Of a stretch of 64,000 nucleotides of DNA, positions 43,818 to 53,700 are shown piece after piece (the stretch's first letter is position 1; the number at the start of each line of letters is the position of its first letter). Source of the stretch: Paenibacillus lignilyticus. Its GTDB lineage: Bacteria > Bacillota > Bacilli > Paenibacillales > Paenibacillaceae. The stretch covers positions 1 to 64,000 of the forward strand of contig NZ_JAGKSP010000003.1 of assembly GCF_017942085.1 (NCBI RefSeq), written 5' to 3'. Both the position numbers and the translations under genes were made by a program. Under the pieces are notes generated by a model. That model saw only the letters and a program-made list of their open reading frames with translations. It had not been told where the DNA came from and searched no databases.

Positions 43818-44378
43818 CTACTCCAGATTCGCGTGATTGTTGAACATGGCTGCGCCCTCGAGCGCTTTCCTATCCATCAGGTGCAGGATTATCGTATCGA
43901 GCAGCAGCAGCAGCGATTGCTCGAACAAGCTGCCCATCGGCTGAGCGGTCAATGCCATGCCCGTTGAGCCGTCTTTGGTCGCGGCCGGAACGACGACGCA
44001 GGCGGACGCCAGCTGGCCCAAGGTAGATTCCTGCACTACGGTCAGGGCAGCGACCTCTGCACCGAGACTCTTAGCTTTGGCGGCCATGGCCGCAAGCGTT
44101 CTCGTCTCGCCCGAACCGGAGCCAATCACGAGCAGATCGCCCGCGGTAATGCCCGGTGTGACGGACTCCCCTACAACGTATGCTCGAAAGCCCATATGCA
44201 TCAATCGCATCGCGAACGCGCGCATCATTAATCCGGAGCGGCCAGCCCCTGCGACGAAAATCGCTCCGGCGCTCGCAACAGACTCCGCAAGCGCCTCGAT
44301 CTCTTCCGGGCGAACGAGCTGCAATGTCCGCTCCAGTTCCTGCAGAATGGAAGATGCAGCAATATGCGTCGTCTTCAC
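43818..44378 (-). CDS. hxlB: 6-phospho-3-hexuloisomerase HxlB
   Basis: Converts hexulose 6-phosphate to fructose 6-phosphate, the second step of the ribulose monophosphate route that removes formaldehyde. The 186-residue SIS-fold protein has G-A-G-R-S-G-L (sugar-phosphate binding), T-P-G-I-T-A-G-D-L-L-V-I-G-S-G-S-G-E-T and a C-terminal F-E-Q-S-L-L-L-L-L-D. It follows hxlA by five bases. Confidence 0.95.
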   Translation of the reverse strand: MKTTHIAASSILQELERTLQLVRPEEIEALAESVASAGAIFVAGAGRSGLMMRAFAMRLMHMGFRAYVVGESVTPGITAGDLLVIGSGSGETRTLAAMAAKAKSLGAEVAALTVVQESTLGQLASACVVVPAATKDGSTGMALTAQPMGSLFEQSLLLLLDTIILHLMDRKALEGAAMFNNHANLE

Positions 44379-44383
44379 CGGCG

Positions 44384-45016
44384 TTACCCTTGCTTGATCA
44401 TTCGATGCATTTGGGCTGCGACCAGCTGCTTGTCGTCGGAGCCGGTAATTCCGCCTCCGACGATGACGAGATCCGGCTGCGCGCTGATCACCTCAGGCAG
44501 CGTTTGCAGCTTGATGCCTCCGGCGATCGCCGTTTTTGCCTGCTTCACCACGCGCTTGATCGTGGCCAGGTCCTCGAACGAATTTTTACCTGCTGCTTGG
44601 TGGTCGTAGCCGGAGTGGACGCAAATATAATCGACGCCAAGGCTGTCGATCTCCTGCGCGCGGGTCGCGATATCTTTTACATTGATCATATCTACCATGA
44701 TTTTCTTGTTCTGCTTGCGGGCTTCTTCGACTGCGCCTTTAATGGTCGTATCGTCCGATACGCCGAGTACCGTAATGATATCCGCGCCTGCCTCGGACGC
44801 TTTCATGACCTCATATCCCCCGGCGTCCATAATTTTCAGGTCAGCGAGTACTTTCAGCGAAGGGAATTCGTCCTTAATCGCCTTTACGGCGTGAAGCCCT
44901 TCGTTGATGACGACAGGCGTGCCGATCTCCACGATGTCGATGTACGGCGCGACCTCTTTCACCACTTGCTTTGCCTCCGTGATGTTCACCAAATCCAATG
45001 CTAATTGCAGTTCCAT
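44384..45016 (-). CDS. hxlA: 3-hexulose-6-phosphate synthase HxlA
   Basis: Joins formaldehyde to ribulose 5-phosphate. The 210-residue TIM-barrel protein has L-A-L-D (catalytic Asp near residue 8), E-I-G-T-P, L-A-D-L-K-I-M-D (metal site) and the C-terminal phosphate-binding V-I-V-G-G-G-I-T-G. It is cotranscribed with hxlB. The 180-base gap to hxlR holds a terminator, so hxlAB has its own promoter, presumably activated by HxlR in response to formaldehyde. Confidence 0.96.
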   Translation of the reverse strand: MELQLALDLVNITEAKQVVKEVAPYIDIVEIGTPVVINEGLHAVKAIKDEFPSLKVLADLKIMDAGGYEVMKASEAGADIITVLGVSDDTTIKGAVEEARKQNKKIMVDMINVKDIATRAQEIDSLGVDYICVHSGYDHQAAGKNSFEDLATIKRVVKQAKTAIAGGIKLQTLPEVISAQPDLVIVGGGITGSDDKQLVAAQMHRMIKQG

Positions 45017-45138
45017 GTATACCTCTCTCCTTTGATCCGTTGTATTGACGGCAATGTTTCCATACTAAGTTGATACTGAACAATAAGGAAGTACGCACTT
45101 TCAGGTAAGTCCGTATCCTCCAGGAAACTGTTCCGAAC

Positions 45139-45168
45139 AAAAAAACAGACCCCACATAGGATCTGCCT
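45139..45168 (-). terminator. Terminator after hxlR
   Basis: CAGATCC and GGGTCTG arms followed by seven T on the minus strand, 30 bases after the hxlR stop. Confidence 0.65.
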
Positions 45169-45197
45169 GATTGAAACATAGGGATGAGAAGCAAAAT

Positions 45198-45578
45198 TCA
45201 CATGGATTCGGCAACCTGCGCGGTGTCTCTTCCGAGCACTTGCTGGCCGTAATTCATGCCCCATTCATACATCAGCTTCAGGATAGGGACTAAGCTCTCG
45301 CCATAAGCGGTCAACTTATACTCGACCTTAGGCGGTACCACTGGGTAGACCGTTCGATCAATGAGCTTGTCCTCTTCCAGTTCGCGGAGCTGGTTCGTCA
45401 ATATTTTCTGCGTTATCGTGGGTATGAGCTTCTGGAGCTCGTTAAACCGCTTCGTGCCCTCAATGCCGAGATGCCAGAGTATGATGAGCTTCCACTTGCC
45501 GCCGATTAGTGCAAGCGTCAGCTCTTTCTCGCAGTTAATCTGGTCGATCTCGATTCGGGAACGGATATCCTTTGCCAT
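45198..45578 (-). CDS. hxlR: HxlR-family transcriptional regulator
   Basis: A 126-residue winged-helix regulator with [15 protein letters not shown] (the Cys that senses formaldehyde in Bacillus HxlR is in this place), L-I-L-W-H-L and R-F-N-E-L-Q-K. The start at 45578 has GGAGG nine bases upstream; a longer frame to 45737 does not. It lies directly upstream of hxlAB on the same strand, whereas in Bacillus subtilis hxlR is divergent. It should activate hxlAB. Confidence 0.9.
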   Translation of the reverse strand: MAKDIRSRIEIDQINCEKELTLALIGGKWKLIILWHLGIEGTKRFNELQKLIPTITQKILTNQLRELEEDKLIDRTVYPVVPPKVEYKLTAYGESLVPILKLMYEWGMNYGQQVLGRDTAQVAESM

Positions 45579-45789
45579 TGCGAGGTGCCTCCCTGGTGAT
45601 GTCGTGTCCCAATAGATTAACGAATTGGCACGCATCTGTCTACGGATCCAAGGACCATTTTCTCCAGTGGGTGTGTCGCCAATCATATCCTTCTCGGCCA
45701 ATTCCCACGTATGCATTTTAGCATTGTTCGACCGCATTCTTCACCTTATACTTAATCTAGTCAATCACTTTGCCGATAAGGAGTTGTTA

Positions 45790-46557
45790 ATGCTGGGCAT
45801 CGACGATTCTACGAAATTGTTCAACGATATGCTTTCGCTGACCGTGCAGCTCTTCTATGTGCGCGAGCGTTCGCTGTTCTTGCATGAGCCGCTTCAAGCC
45901 GCTTCGTCCGTTCTCGATATCGGCTGTGGAAACGGTGCTTATTTGGAGGCTATCAAACAGGACTACCCGCACTTGAGATGCACCGGTCTCGAGAAGGACG
46001 AGCGCATTTACCGCTTTGCTGCGGCAAGAACCGCACCGGGCTTGCAATTTGTTCAGGCTGATTATCGGGAGTGGACGCCATGGGCCGAGCCGTTCGATGT
46101 CGTCATCGCTAGGCTGGTTGCCCTGCATCTCCCGGACTTCGGGCATTTTCTGACTTGGCTGCGAACCGTCACCCATGCCGATTCCTTGATCATCGTCATC
46201 GATTTGGACGATGACGCAACCGGTCCCTTGCCCGCCGACTGCCTGCCTCGATTCGAAACGTTATTTCGGGCTTCGCGCAAGCCGCTGCTGGATCGCTTCC
46301 CGAAGCCGGTCGGCGAACGGCTGGCCGAATTATCGTCTGCCCTCGGCGGCTTACAAACGAAGCTTCAGCCATATTGCATCCTGGCTGAAGACGGCGAAAC
46401 GAAACGGCTGCTGCACCGCTACATGGAAACTGTGACCCGGATCATGCAAAACAATCATTTGTCCGATGAGCGAAAACAGGAATTGGACAAATGGCTTAAC
46501 GAGGAGTCCTTCACCTATGGGGCCGGAATGTTCGCCTTATCATTTCAACGCATTTGA
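45790..46557 (+). CDS. Class I SAM-dependent methyltransferase
   Basis: A 255-residue Rossmann-fold methyltransferase. Motif I is V-L-D-I-G-C-G-N-G-A (41-50); G-L-E-K-D-E and Q-A-D-Y-R-E complete the SAM site. The start at 45790 has AAGGAG six bases upstream; a longer frame has none. The gene is divergent to hxlR and is followed after 27 bases by an isoprenoid-synthase-like gene. The acceptor is unknown; the neighbours suggest a prenyl or peptide natural product. Confidence 0.87.
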   Translation: MLGIDDSTKLFNDMLSLTVQLFYVRERSLFLHEPLQAASSVLDIGCGNGAYLEAIKQDYPHLRCTGLEKDERIYRFAAARTAPGLQFVQADYREWTPWAEPFDVVIARLVALHLPDFGHFLTWLRTVTHADSLIIVIDLDDDATGPLPADCLPRFETLFRASRKPLLDRFPKPVGERLAELSSALGGLQTKLQPYCILAEDGETKRLLHRYMETVTRIMQNNHLSDERKQELDKWLNEESFTYGAGMFALSFQRI

Positions 46558-46584
46558 TGACCAACCCGGGAGGACTAAGAAACG

Positions 46585-47517
46585 ATGTCATGGAGATCCG
46601 ATTACGAACAAGAACTTGTCTATGTGTTCCAGGAAGCGGAACGGCTGATCGATGCCTTTCCGTCACCGCTAAACGACAAAGGGCGCGATTATTTGCAAGC
46701 CTTTAGCCCACTGAATCCTTCCGGCACGAAGAACCATATCTGCTACCTGCTGCCGTTTTGGATGAAGCCCATTACGGAGTTGGATTCACGGCGCTATCGC
46801 GATCTGTCGCTCGCTAACGTATTCGTCATGCTGTATTTTTTCATCCAGGACGATCTCATGGATACCGCCCCGTCCGATTGGAAGGAACAGCTGGCACTCG
46901 GCAATTTGTTCCATCTTAGCATGCTGGACCTGTACCGCACGTTGTTTGAAAGCAGCTCCCCTTTTTGGAACTATTATCGCGCTTACGTGACGGACTGGTC
47001 CATGGCGGTTGCCTATGAAAGTCCTTCCGTCAGCCTATCTCCGGCCAAGCTCGCGCAAAAAGCGGCGCCTGTCAAATTGGCAAGCACCGGCGCCCTGCTT
47101 CTCGCCGGTCGCCGCGAGCTTGAGCCCGCCGTTTCCGAGGCTATCGATCTTGTATTGGCTACGCTGCAGATGTCTGACGATTGGGCCGATTGGGAAGAAG
47201 ACTTCGACCTGCATAACGCCAACAGCCTGATCAGCATGATTGCCTCCGAGAAGTCGGTGCCTCATTCCCAGCTTACAAGAACCGATATCAGTAACGCCAT
47301 CTACATCGACGACGCCTTAAGCCGTTACTCGCAGCTTGCGCAAGCGAATGGCGAGGCTTTTGCAAGATTAGAGCTTTCTCTCCCCCATTTGGCCGCGTTC
47401 CACTCTCATTTGGCTGTCAAGCTGACGGAAGCTGGCGAGCAATTGAGCAAAACGAAGACACAGCTGCTCGGCGGCGGATTCACGTACTGGCTTTCGCAAA
47501 ATAAACTTGGTAATTAA
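46585..47517 (+). CDS. Class I isoprenoid synthase-like protein
   Basis: A 310-residue all-alpha protein. It has the first Asp-rich motif in F-F-I-Q-D-D-L-M-D (DDxxD at 89-93) and a second in M-S-D-D-W-A-D-W-E-E-D (198-206). This pairing is typical of polyprenyl diphosphate or terpene synthases. The length fits the family, but other motifs (for example the basic G-K/R-x-R-P start) are absent, so it is likely a divergent terpene cyclase or prenyltransferase-like enzyme. GGAGG lies about ten bases before the ATG. It is the second gene of a small cluster and ends before a terminator. Confidence 0.65.
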   Translation: MSWRSDYEQELVYVFQEAERLIDAFPSPLNDKGRDYLQAFSPLNPSGTKNHICYLLPFWMKPITELDSRRYRDLSLANVFVMLYFFIQDDLMDTAPSDWKEQLALGNLFHLSMLDLYRTLFESSSPFWNYYRAYVTDWSMAVAYESPSVSLSPAKLAQKAAPVKLASTGALLLAGRRELEPAVSEAIDLVLATLQMSDDWADWEEDFDLHNANSLISMIASEKSVPHSQLTRTDISNAIYIDDALSRYSQLAQANGEAFARLELSLPHLAAFHSHLAVKLTEAGEQLSKTKTQLLGGGFTYWLSQNKLGN

Positions 47518-47606
47518 CATGTTGAATAACAACGTTGAGAATTTGCCGCGATCGATCCGATAACGGCCGACGAAACATGGTAAGAAAGACATAAGCAAGT
47601 AACGAC

Positions 47607-47640
47607 AAAGGGAATCGCCTGCGGAGGGGTTCCCTTTTTT
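47607..47640 (+). terminator. Terminator after the synthase gene
   Basis: AAAGGGAA and TTCCCTTT arms around a GC-rich loop with a run of T on the plus strand. It separates the two-gene operon from the peptide gene, which has its own promoter. Confidence 0.7.
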
Positions 47641-47742
47641 AGTGCAATATTTGTCGTATTCTAGCGATTATTAGTAGAATTGTCCCAATAATAGTGATAA
47701 ACTTTACATGGTAGTATATTCCTATTAAAGAGGTGCAGCCAG

Positions 47743-47976
47743 ATGTCCGAACAAGAATTGCAGCAACAAATCATCGAGAAAGCATGGTCCGACGAATCTT
47801 TCAAAGCCCAATTGCTGGCGGACCCGAAAGCAGCGTTGAAAGAAGCCTTCAATCTGACTTTACCCGAAGATGTGGAACTGGTCGTCATTGAAGAAACGCC
47901 TTCCAAGCTCGCGTTCGTCATCCCTCAAAACCCGAGTGAAGTCGCAAAAACGGATAGCACACTCAGTACCTGGTAA
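47743..47976 (+). CDS. NHLP-leader family peptide, putative RiPP precursor
   Basis: A 77-residue peptide resembling the nitrile hydratase-like leader of NHLP-type natural product precursors. The body reads I-I-E-K-A-W-S-D-E-S-F-K-A-Q-L-L-A-D-P-K, then A-L-K-E-A-F, L-P-E-D-V-E-L-V-V-I-E-E-T and F-V-I-P-Q-N-P. The remainder is S-E-V-A-K-T-D-S-T-L-S-T-W: Ser/Thr-rich, with no Cys and no G-G cleavage site. Other precursors in this class end in a G-G-type site, so processing here would differ. GAGGTG precedes the ATG. A modifying enzyme of a known RiPP class is not visible nearby; the methyltransferase and isoprenoid-synthase genes are the only candidates. Confidence 0.75.
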   Translation: MSEQELQQQIIEKAWSDESFKAQLLADPKAALKEAFNLTLPEDVELVVIEETPSKLAFVIPQNPSEVAKTDSTLSTW

Positions 47977-48014
47977 TGCTCAGCTTTTGCTACAGTGCAA
48001 TATTTCCTACAAAA

Positions 48015-48052
48015 AACGCGAAGGTCATATAGAGACCTTCGCGTTTGTTTCT
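48015..48052. terminator. Bidirectional terminator inside the kinase gene end
   Basis: AAACGCGAAGGTC and GACCTTCGCGTTT form a 13-bp stem, shared by the peptide gene (plus) and the kinase gene (minus). Its minus-strand arm encodes the last kinase codons. Confidence 0.8.
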
Positions 48053-49944
48053 ACATAGCGCGCGGCCGGGAAACGAATCATCGCTTCGGTGCCAACGCCC
48101 TTCTGACTTTTGAATTTGATTGTCCCCTGCATGACCTCGATGATCCTGAACGTTACCATGAGCCCAAGACCGGTCCCCTTAGTTTTGTTGGTGAAATAGG
48201 GTTCCCCCAGCCTTTCAAGTATGCGCTCATCCATCCCGGCGCCGCTGTCCGCAATATGAATGACGACCTGTTCGCTCTCCTCGTATGCCCAAATCTTCAC
48301 GACGCCGGAGCCTTCCAGCGCTTCGATGCTATTCTTAATGATATTAATCAATGCCTGCTTCAGCTTCGAGGAATTGCCTATGATCCGCAGCGACCGGGGC
48401 ACGCTCATCTCCAAGTGGCCGCCCTGAAGGTTGGCCAGCGGGACGATAATGCCTTCCACGTGCTTGAATTCGTCTGCCAAATCCAATTCGTCCACTTGTT
48501 CCAGCTCCGGCTTCGCGAAGGTAAGAAAATCGGTAATGATCGTCGAAGCCCGGTCAAGCTCGTCGATGGCAAGCTTGTAATAGCTCTCGGTATTCGACGC
48601 GATATCGTGGCGTCTCTCGAGTAATTGCAGCAGGCCGCGCGTGACCTGAAGCGGGTTGCGGACCTCGTGCGCTACGGAAGCCGCTAATTGGCTGATAATC
48701 TCCATTTTCTCCGAACGCTGCATCTCGGAGTTGTATATTTCCAAGTCCCGCGAGTAGGTAATGATCAATTTATGCTGGTAGGAGATTCGGCGCCCGAGCA
48801 GCACGATGAGCGATAGCACGAAGGCGACCAGCCCCCACTTCCACCACGACAGATCGTACGTCTTGGAAGACGCGTAGAATGTCAACAATTCCGCCACGCT
48901 GACCGCTGCAAAGACAGCCAATCCGATAGAGAGAATAATCGAATCGATATTCCGATTCCACAGCTGCCTGACCAGAATGATGAGGATAAGGATAAATTGG
49001 GCCAGCATGATAATGCCGATACACGTTACAGATACGAAAAAGTAATATTGCTGTAATGCGTAGCCAGATGCCCAGTTGACAGTCAGCGCAATGATACCAA
49101 AGATGGAATAGGCGATCTGGAATCGGCGGAAATGCTTGACGATGCCGCGATAGCCGCTTCCGAACAACTGCTCGAAAAACATCATTAAGGACGGCAAGAA
49201 CACGTACAAGGAAAGATCGAACATTCCTTGATAAAGGAAACCGTACTCCCCGTAGAAGGTATACAGGAACGGCGAGTATCCGATCAATATCCCGCCTATC
49301 GGGAGAATGATAAAGCATAGCGCGAGCCAGCTCTTCAATTGATTCCGGTCGAAAAAAACCGAACATACGAGCATGACGAAGGCGACGAAGACAAAAGCGC
49401 TGCCCAAGATGATGTCGAACAAATCGAATTTCGCGTACGAACGCAGGAGATCCTGGTAATCCGAGATGTTAATTCCGCGTCCGAGGCCCAGTCTGTCCGT
49501 TTGGCTTTTCAGATGCAGGACCAGCTCTTGACCGGAGTCGTGATTTTCAAGCGGAATCAAAACGCGGTTCAGATCGAACCAATACTTGCGTTCCGAACGA
49601 AAGACCTCTTCCCCGCCCAGAAAGGCGGTAATGTTCTGCGCATAAATCGAACGAAAGAACACCCCTTGTTTCATTCCGATTTCGGGAAGCTTGATCCGGA
49701 TCCATGCGGACACCGCATATTCCGGTTTGGATACTGCCGGCTCGGAAGCCTGTATGTCCTGCCACCCATCTGCTTTCAGCGCCTGATCAGGCGCCGCAAG
49801 CCGATCTGCTTCCGACTCCCATTTGATCTGCCAGGATGAAATCGAAGAATCGGCCGAAGCCGGGGATGCTCCAGCGAGATTCGGTACGATTAGCAAGATA
49901 CTCGCTATGATCAAAAAAATTCGGATGAATATGTTTAGCCTCAT
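48025..49944 (-). CDS. Membrane sensor histidine kinase, 7TM-type, sporulation-kinase-like
   Basis: A 639-residue kinase. A signal-like N-terminus is followed by an extracellular beta-sandwich domain (about 30-165), seven hydrophobic helices (about 175-385), a HisKA domain with V-A-H-E-V-R-N-P (His426) and HATPase with N-I-I-K-N-S and G-T-G-L-G-L. The extracellular-plus-seven-helix design is the 7TMR-DISM type. The E-V-R-N-P-L-Q-V-T-R-G-L-L-Q-L-L stretch is like Kin-type sporulation kinases. The start at 49944 has GAGGTG nine bases upstream. No response regulator is adjacent, so it may feed the phosphorelay. Confidence 0.9.
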   Translation of the reverse strand: MRLNIFIRIFLIIASILLIVPNLAGASPASADSSISSWQIKWESEADRLAAPDQALKADGWQDIQASEPAVSKPEYAVSAWIRIKLPEIGMKQGVFFRSIYAQNITAFLGGEEVFRSERKYWFDLNRVLIPLENHDSGQELVLHLKSQTDRLGLGRGINISDYQDLLRSYAKFDLFDIILGSAFVFVAFVMLVCSVFFDRNQLKSWLALCFIILPIGGILIGYSPFLYTFYGEYGFLYQGMFDLSLYVFLPSLMMFFEQLFGSGYRGIVKHFRRFQIAYSIFGIIALTVNWASGYALQQYYFFVSVTCIGIIMLAQFILILIILVRQLWNRNIDSIILSIGLAVFAAVSVAELLTFYASSKTYDLSWWKWGLVAFVLSLIVLLGRRISYQHKLIITYSRDLEIYNSEMQRSEKMEIISQLAASVAHEVRNPLQVTRGLLQLLERRHDIASNTESYYKLAIDELDRASTIITDFLTFAKPELEQVDELDLADEFKHVEGIIVPLANLQGGHLEMSVPRSLRIIGNSSKLKQALINIIKNSIEALEGSGVVKIWAYEESEQVVIHIADSGAGMDERILERLGEPYFTNKTKGTGLGLMVTFRIIEVMQGTIKFKSQKGVGTEAMIRFPAARYVETNAKVSI

Positions 49945-50108
49945 TCCTGCCGACACCTCAATACTTAGGTAATTTTAACTACGCCCATTTTCTATAATTC
50001 GACTAAATTCCAAGGTTTGCCTGCTTGATTTTCGACAAAAAAATAAATATTTTGCATACTCAATTCTCGCGTAGGTCTATTTTACTTGAAAGCGGCTGCG
50101 AACGGCAT

Positions 50109-50138
50109 GAAAAAAGCCGCGAATCGCGGCTTCTTTTG
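50109..50138 (-). terminator. Terminator
   Basis: GCCGCGATTCGCGGC with a six-T run on the minus strand; it is about 110 bases past the end of the gene at 50245. Confidence 0.65.
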
Positions 50139-50244
50139 TCAAATTTAACGATGGAATGACTATTTACAAATAACCGGGAACGACAGAAACAATCCAAGGA
50201 AGTTTGTCGAACGGGTACCATTATTACACGAAGTCATATCTTAC

Positions 50245-50598
50245 TCATACCATTCTTGTTAATTCACTGTTGATTACGCGATGCGCGGCAACAAAACGAT
50301 CTTTCGGACTAATCCCAAACGATGCAAATTGAACATTAATATGATTGGTAATAAATTGGACTTCATATTGCTTTGCATTTCCCACAAAAAAACTATTATA
50401 TGTTGATGCGTTCGGTTTCACGATTAACGCAACGTTATGAATCAATTTCTTCTTCCCATTTAATGCATACACTTTGATTCTAACTTTAACATTCTTATGT
50501 TGATTCTGGTTTAACGAGTTTACAACAATATCTTTGGAGACCGTCTTATCTTTCTCCGTTAAATTATTCAGAGGTCCAGTCGTATATTTACGAACCAC
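50245..50598 (-). CDS. Hypothetical protein
   Basis: A 117-residue protein with no signal peptide and no membrane segment, rich in Asn, Lys and Val. I do not recognise the family. Alternating hydrophobic and polar residues (V-K-V-R-I-K-V-Y-A-L-N; H-N-V-A-L-I-V-K-P) suggest a beta-sandwich. The start is taken at GTG 50598 because GGGGGAG lies six bases before it; longer starts to 50622 lack a site. A spore-surface or structural role is possible but unsupported. Confidence 0.6.
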   Translation of the reverse strand: MVRKYTTGPLNNLTEKDKTVSKDIVVNSLNQNQHKNVKVRIKVYALNGKKKLIHNVALIVKPNASTYNSFFVGNAKQYEVQFITNHINVQFASFGISPKDRFVAAHRVINSELTRMV

Positions 50599-50732
50599 AC
50601 ATACTCCCCCTTTCATAAACAAGCTATTATGAGAAAGTCACGTCGCGGTAATATCTTATTCATTCAGTTGTGGTACGGTGTCCCATTAGCGCAATGACTT
50701 CCACAACTTCGGTTATGATCATGCCGTCGCAG

Positions 50733-50775
50733 AAAAAAATTGGCCAAGGAAATTTACTCCTTGGCCAATTTTTTA
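50733..50775 (-). terminator. Terminator for the large secreted protein
   Basis: TTGGCCAAGGA and TCCTTGGCCAA arms with T runs on both sides (longest on minus). It lies two bases past the stop of the large gene. Confidence 0.75.
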
Positions 50776-50776
50776 T

Positions 50777-53700
50777 TTACTGGTACGTGATCGACAGCTT
50801 CGGCCGGTTTGCCGTTGTGGCGTCTTCTGCGGAGTAGATATCAACCGCTATGTTAGTTGGATTATCAATATACAGCAGTACGCCCTGATTGGTGGATGGT
50901 GTGGTCAGCCAGCCCTGTACGACTGTCGGATCGAGGGTAATATCAATCACTTGATCACCGGTCGCTGTAAAACTCGTTATCGCAAACGACTTCCCGGACA
51001 TATAATCGGTCCCGTTGCCTTTTGCTCCTGCCGTCGCCCATTGCGCTCCGGACTTGCGGTTCTGCCATCCGATGAGCGTATAAGTCGGATCGTAATCCGT
51101 TAGCATGTAGCGACCTTCCATCGTAAAGCCGGTCGCCCATGTATTCATCTTGAGTGTCAGCTTTGCCGATGCGACCGTTTTGCCGGCCGGAATTGAAATA
51201 TTATCGAAGCGCAGCAGCGAATCGATTTCATACGGCGTTGTCTGGCTGGTTTGATCGAATACTTTCAACGTGCCGCTAATAATATTGCCGCCGTTACCGC
51301 TGTATTGCGATGTGAGTGAGACATCCTTCGCGCCGGAGTAGCCACTCACTCCTTGCTGGAAGGTCACCGTTCCCGTGGTGCTATTGGATACGGTTACAGG
51401 TACCGAGGTCGTTGTCGTCGTATTGCCTGCAGCGTCGCGAGCAACCGCCGTAATCATATGTGAGCCGTTTGTAAGCGATGTCGTATTATACGAGATCGAA
51501 TACGGCGAAGTCGTGTCTTCCGTGCCGACATTGGTGCCATCGACTTTGAACTGGACGCCGGCGACGCCAACATTATCCGAGGCGTTTGCCGACACCGTTA
51601 TCGTGCCCGATACCGTTTGGCCGCTTGTTGGCGCTGTGATCGATACCGTCGGCGCCGTCGTATCGGCAGCCGCGCTTTTAGTCACGGACACCGAGGAGGA
51701 TGTCGTCGTATTGCCCGCCGCATCACGCGCTGCCGCCGTAATCGTGTGCGAGCCAGCCGCCAAGCCCGAGGTGTTGTACGAAATCGAATACGGTGAAGAC
51801 GTGTCTTCGGTCCCGACATTCGTACCGTCTACCTTGAATTGTACGCCTGCGACGCCAACATTATCGGAGGCGTTTGCCGACACCGTTATCGTGCCCGATA
51901 CCGTTTGGCCGCTTGTAGGCGCTGTAATCGCTACCGTCGGGGCCGTCGTATCGCCAGGGCCGCCGGAGCCGGACAGCAGTTGGGACGCCAGCCACGTGAA
52001 ACTGCCGGTTGTACGGAACTCCCAGCCCCACTTGCGGTTTGGCGTAATCCGGTAAGCGGTTTTTCCCGCTGACGGACCGGTCGGGCGAATCCAGAAGTTG
52101 ACGCCGATATCGTAGCCGTAGTAGAGGTCGTTTACAGCCGATTCCCAGGTCGTATTTGGCGAACCGCCGAGCAGCTGACCGAAGTAGTCGGCCCACAAAA
52201 TCGCGTTCCCCACCTCCAGGTTATGCTCGATCGTCGTACCGCCGGTCGGATCGCTTGAGCTTCCGCGTCCGCCGTCCAGCGCATCGGAAGTGCCGTCATA
52301 TTTCACCATATAATCCGGATAGCGAAGCGCTCCGACATAAGTATCGTAAGCGTGGTAAGCATCGGAACGTGAAGCATTGTTCAGGAAGGTGCCCATACGC
52401 TTCACAAAATTAGCGATATTCGTATCTTCCGTGAATGCGTAAGCGCGGATCATTGCATCTTCCGTGAGCACGCTCATCCAGGTTGAAGCGATTAAATCGC
52501 TTGTTACGCCATCGCCATGCTGGCTGCCGTAATGATACAGTCCGCCGTCGACACGGTTTGCCGGTATAAGTCCGCCTGCACCGTTCTGATGCCAGATGAA
52601 ATCAGCCGTTTGATTTTGCACATTAGTCTTATAGGTCGTGTTGCCCGTAACCTCGTAAGCGATCAGGTTGGCGAGCAGCCGGAAAGCCGTATGCCGTTCG
52701 GTCCAAGTCCCCAAGCTCGGATCCCAGCGTGTTGGCTCGTCATTCGTTTCATGCGCCTGAACGATCAGCGGGATGTAGGTCAGCATATCGTTGTCTCCCG
52801 TCAGCCAGTACGTATAAGCCATCGACTCGTCGTAGCTGTACATGGCCCCGTTGCCGCCCGGCCAGCCGTTCGGATCGGGATTTTTTAACGTGAATAGTCC
52901 GACGGCACGGGCAGGCGTCGTTGTTGCCGGATATATTTTCGTTTTGTAAAAATCGGTATGCCGCACCGCCTCTCGCAGCGCTTTCAGCGAGCCGCTTCGC
53001 ATGTATAACGTGTACATCGTTGCCGCGCGGTCATAAAGCCAAGGATCGTAATTTGTTTTGTAATCGCTCTTGTATCCGGAACCGGAATCACCGGCGATAA
53101 CGGCAGGATCATCCTCATTGATAAGCATGTAGAAGTTGTTTTTGAACGCATGCTCCATCTCCGTGTAGCCCGTCCAATGCTCGGTTGCATCCATCGTGGC
53201 CGGATTGTCCCTTGACTCGGTTATGCTGCTGTCGAACGTGCTCATCCGCGTTCCTTTCAGCACGCCTTCAGCAAGAAAGTCTTTAGGCAGCACCGCATAA
53301 ACGTCAGGCTCGTAAACATTGTCCGATGCTACGAACGTGCCCGACGTCACTTGATGCCATGCCGATCTCGGATTCGTAAGTGTCGCAATGTTCTGGCTCC
53401 GGTTGTTGAGACCCCATTCCACGGTTATCGTCTCCGAATTCGGATATACGGAAGTAAACGTGTTTTGAATCTGGATGCGTGCCACTCGAACGGAAGCTCC
53501 ATCCAGAGAAGCGTTTGTTATGCTGCGCCATGGCGTTTGCATTTCAACGTAGGCGGGAATTTCCGTGCCGCCCTTCAGCACGCGAATTTTCGATACATTC
53601 GCCGGCGTTATGGATCCTCTTGGAAACGGTACGCCGAACGTAACAAGCTTCGTTTGTCCTGAGGCGACATTTTCCATCGGATACAGTTTGACGGAGATGC

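Noticed and set aside
44180-45004. Plus-strand frame of 274 codons
   Set aside because: Antisense to hxlA and hxlB; no family features.
48015-48052. Hairpin considered as a riboswitch or attenuator
   Set aside because: It is a plain stem with T-rich ends between convergent genes, best read as a shared terminator.
51375-52055. Long plus-strand open frame rich in Val, Thr and Ala
   Set aside because: It is the reverse complement of the repetitive Ig-module part of the large secreted-protein gene; the repeated codons leave the opposite frame open.
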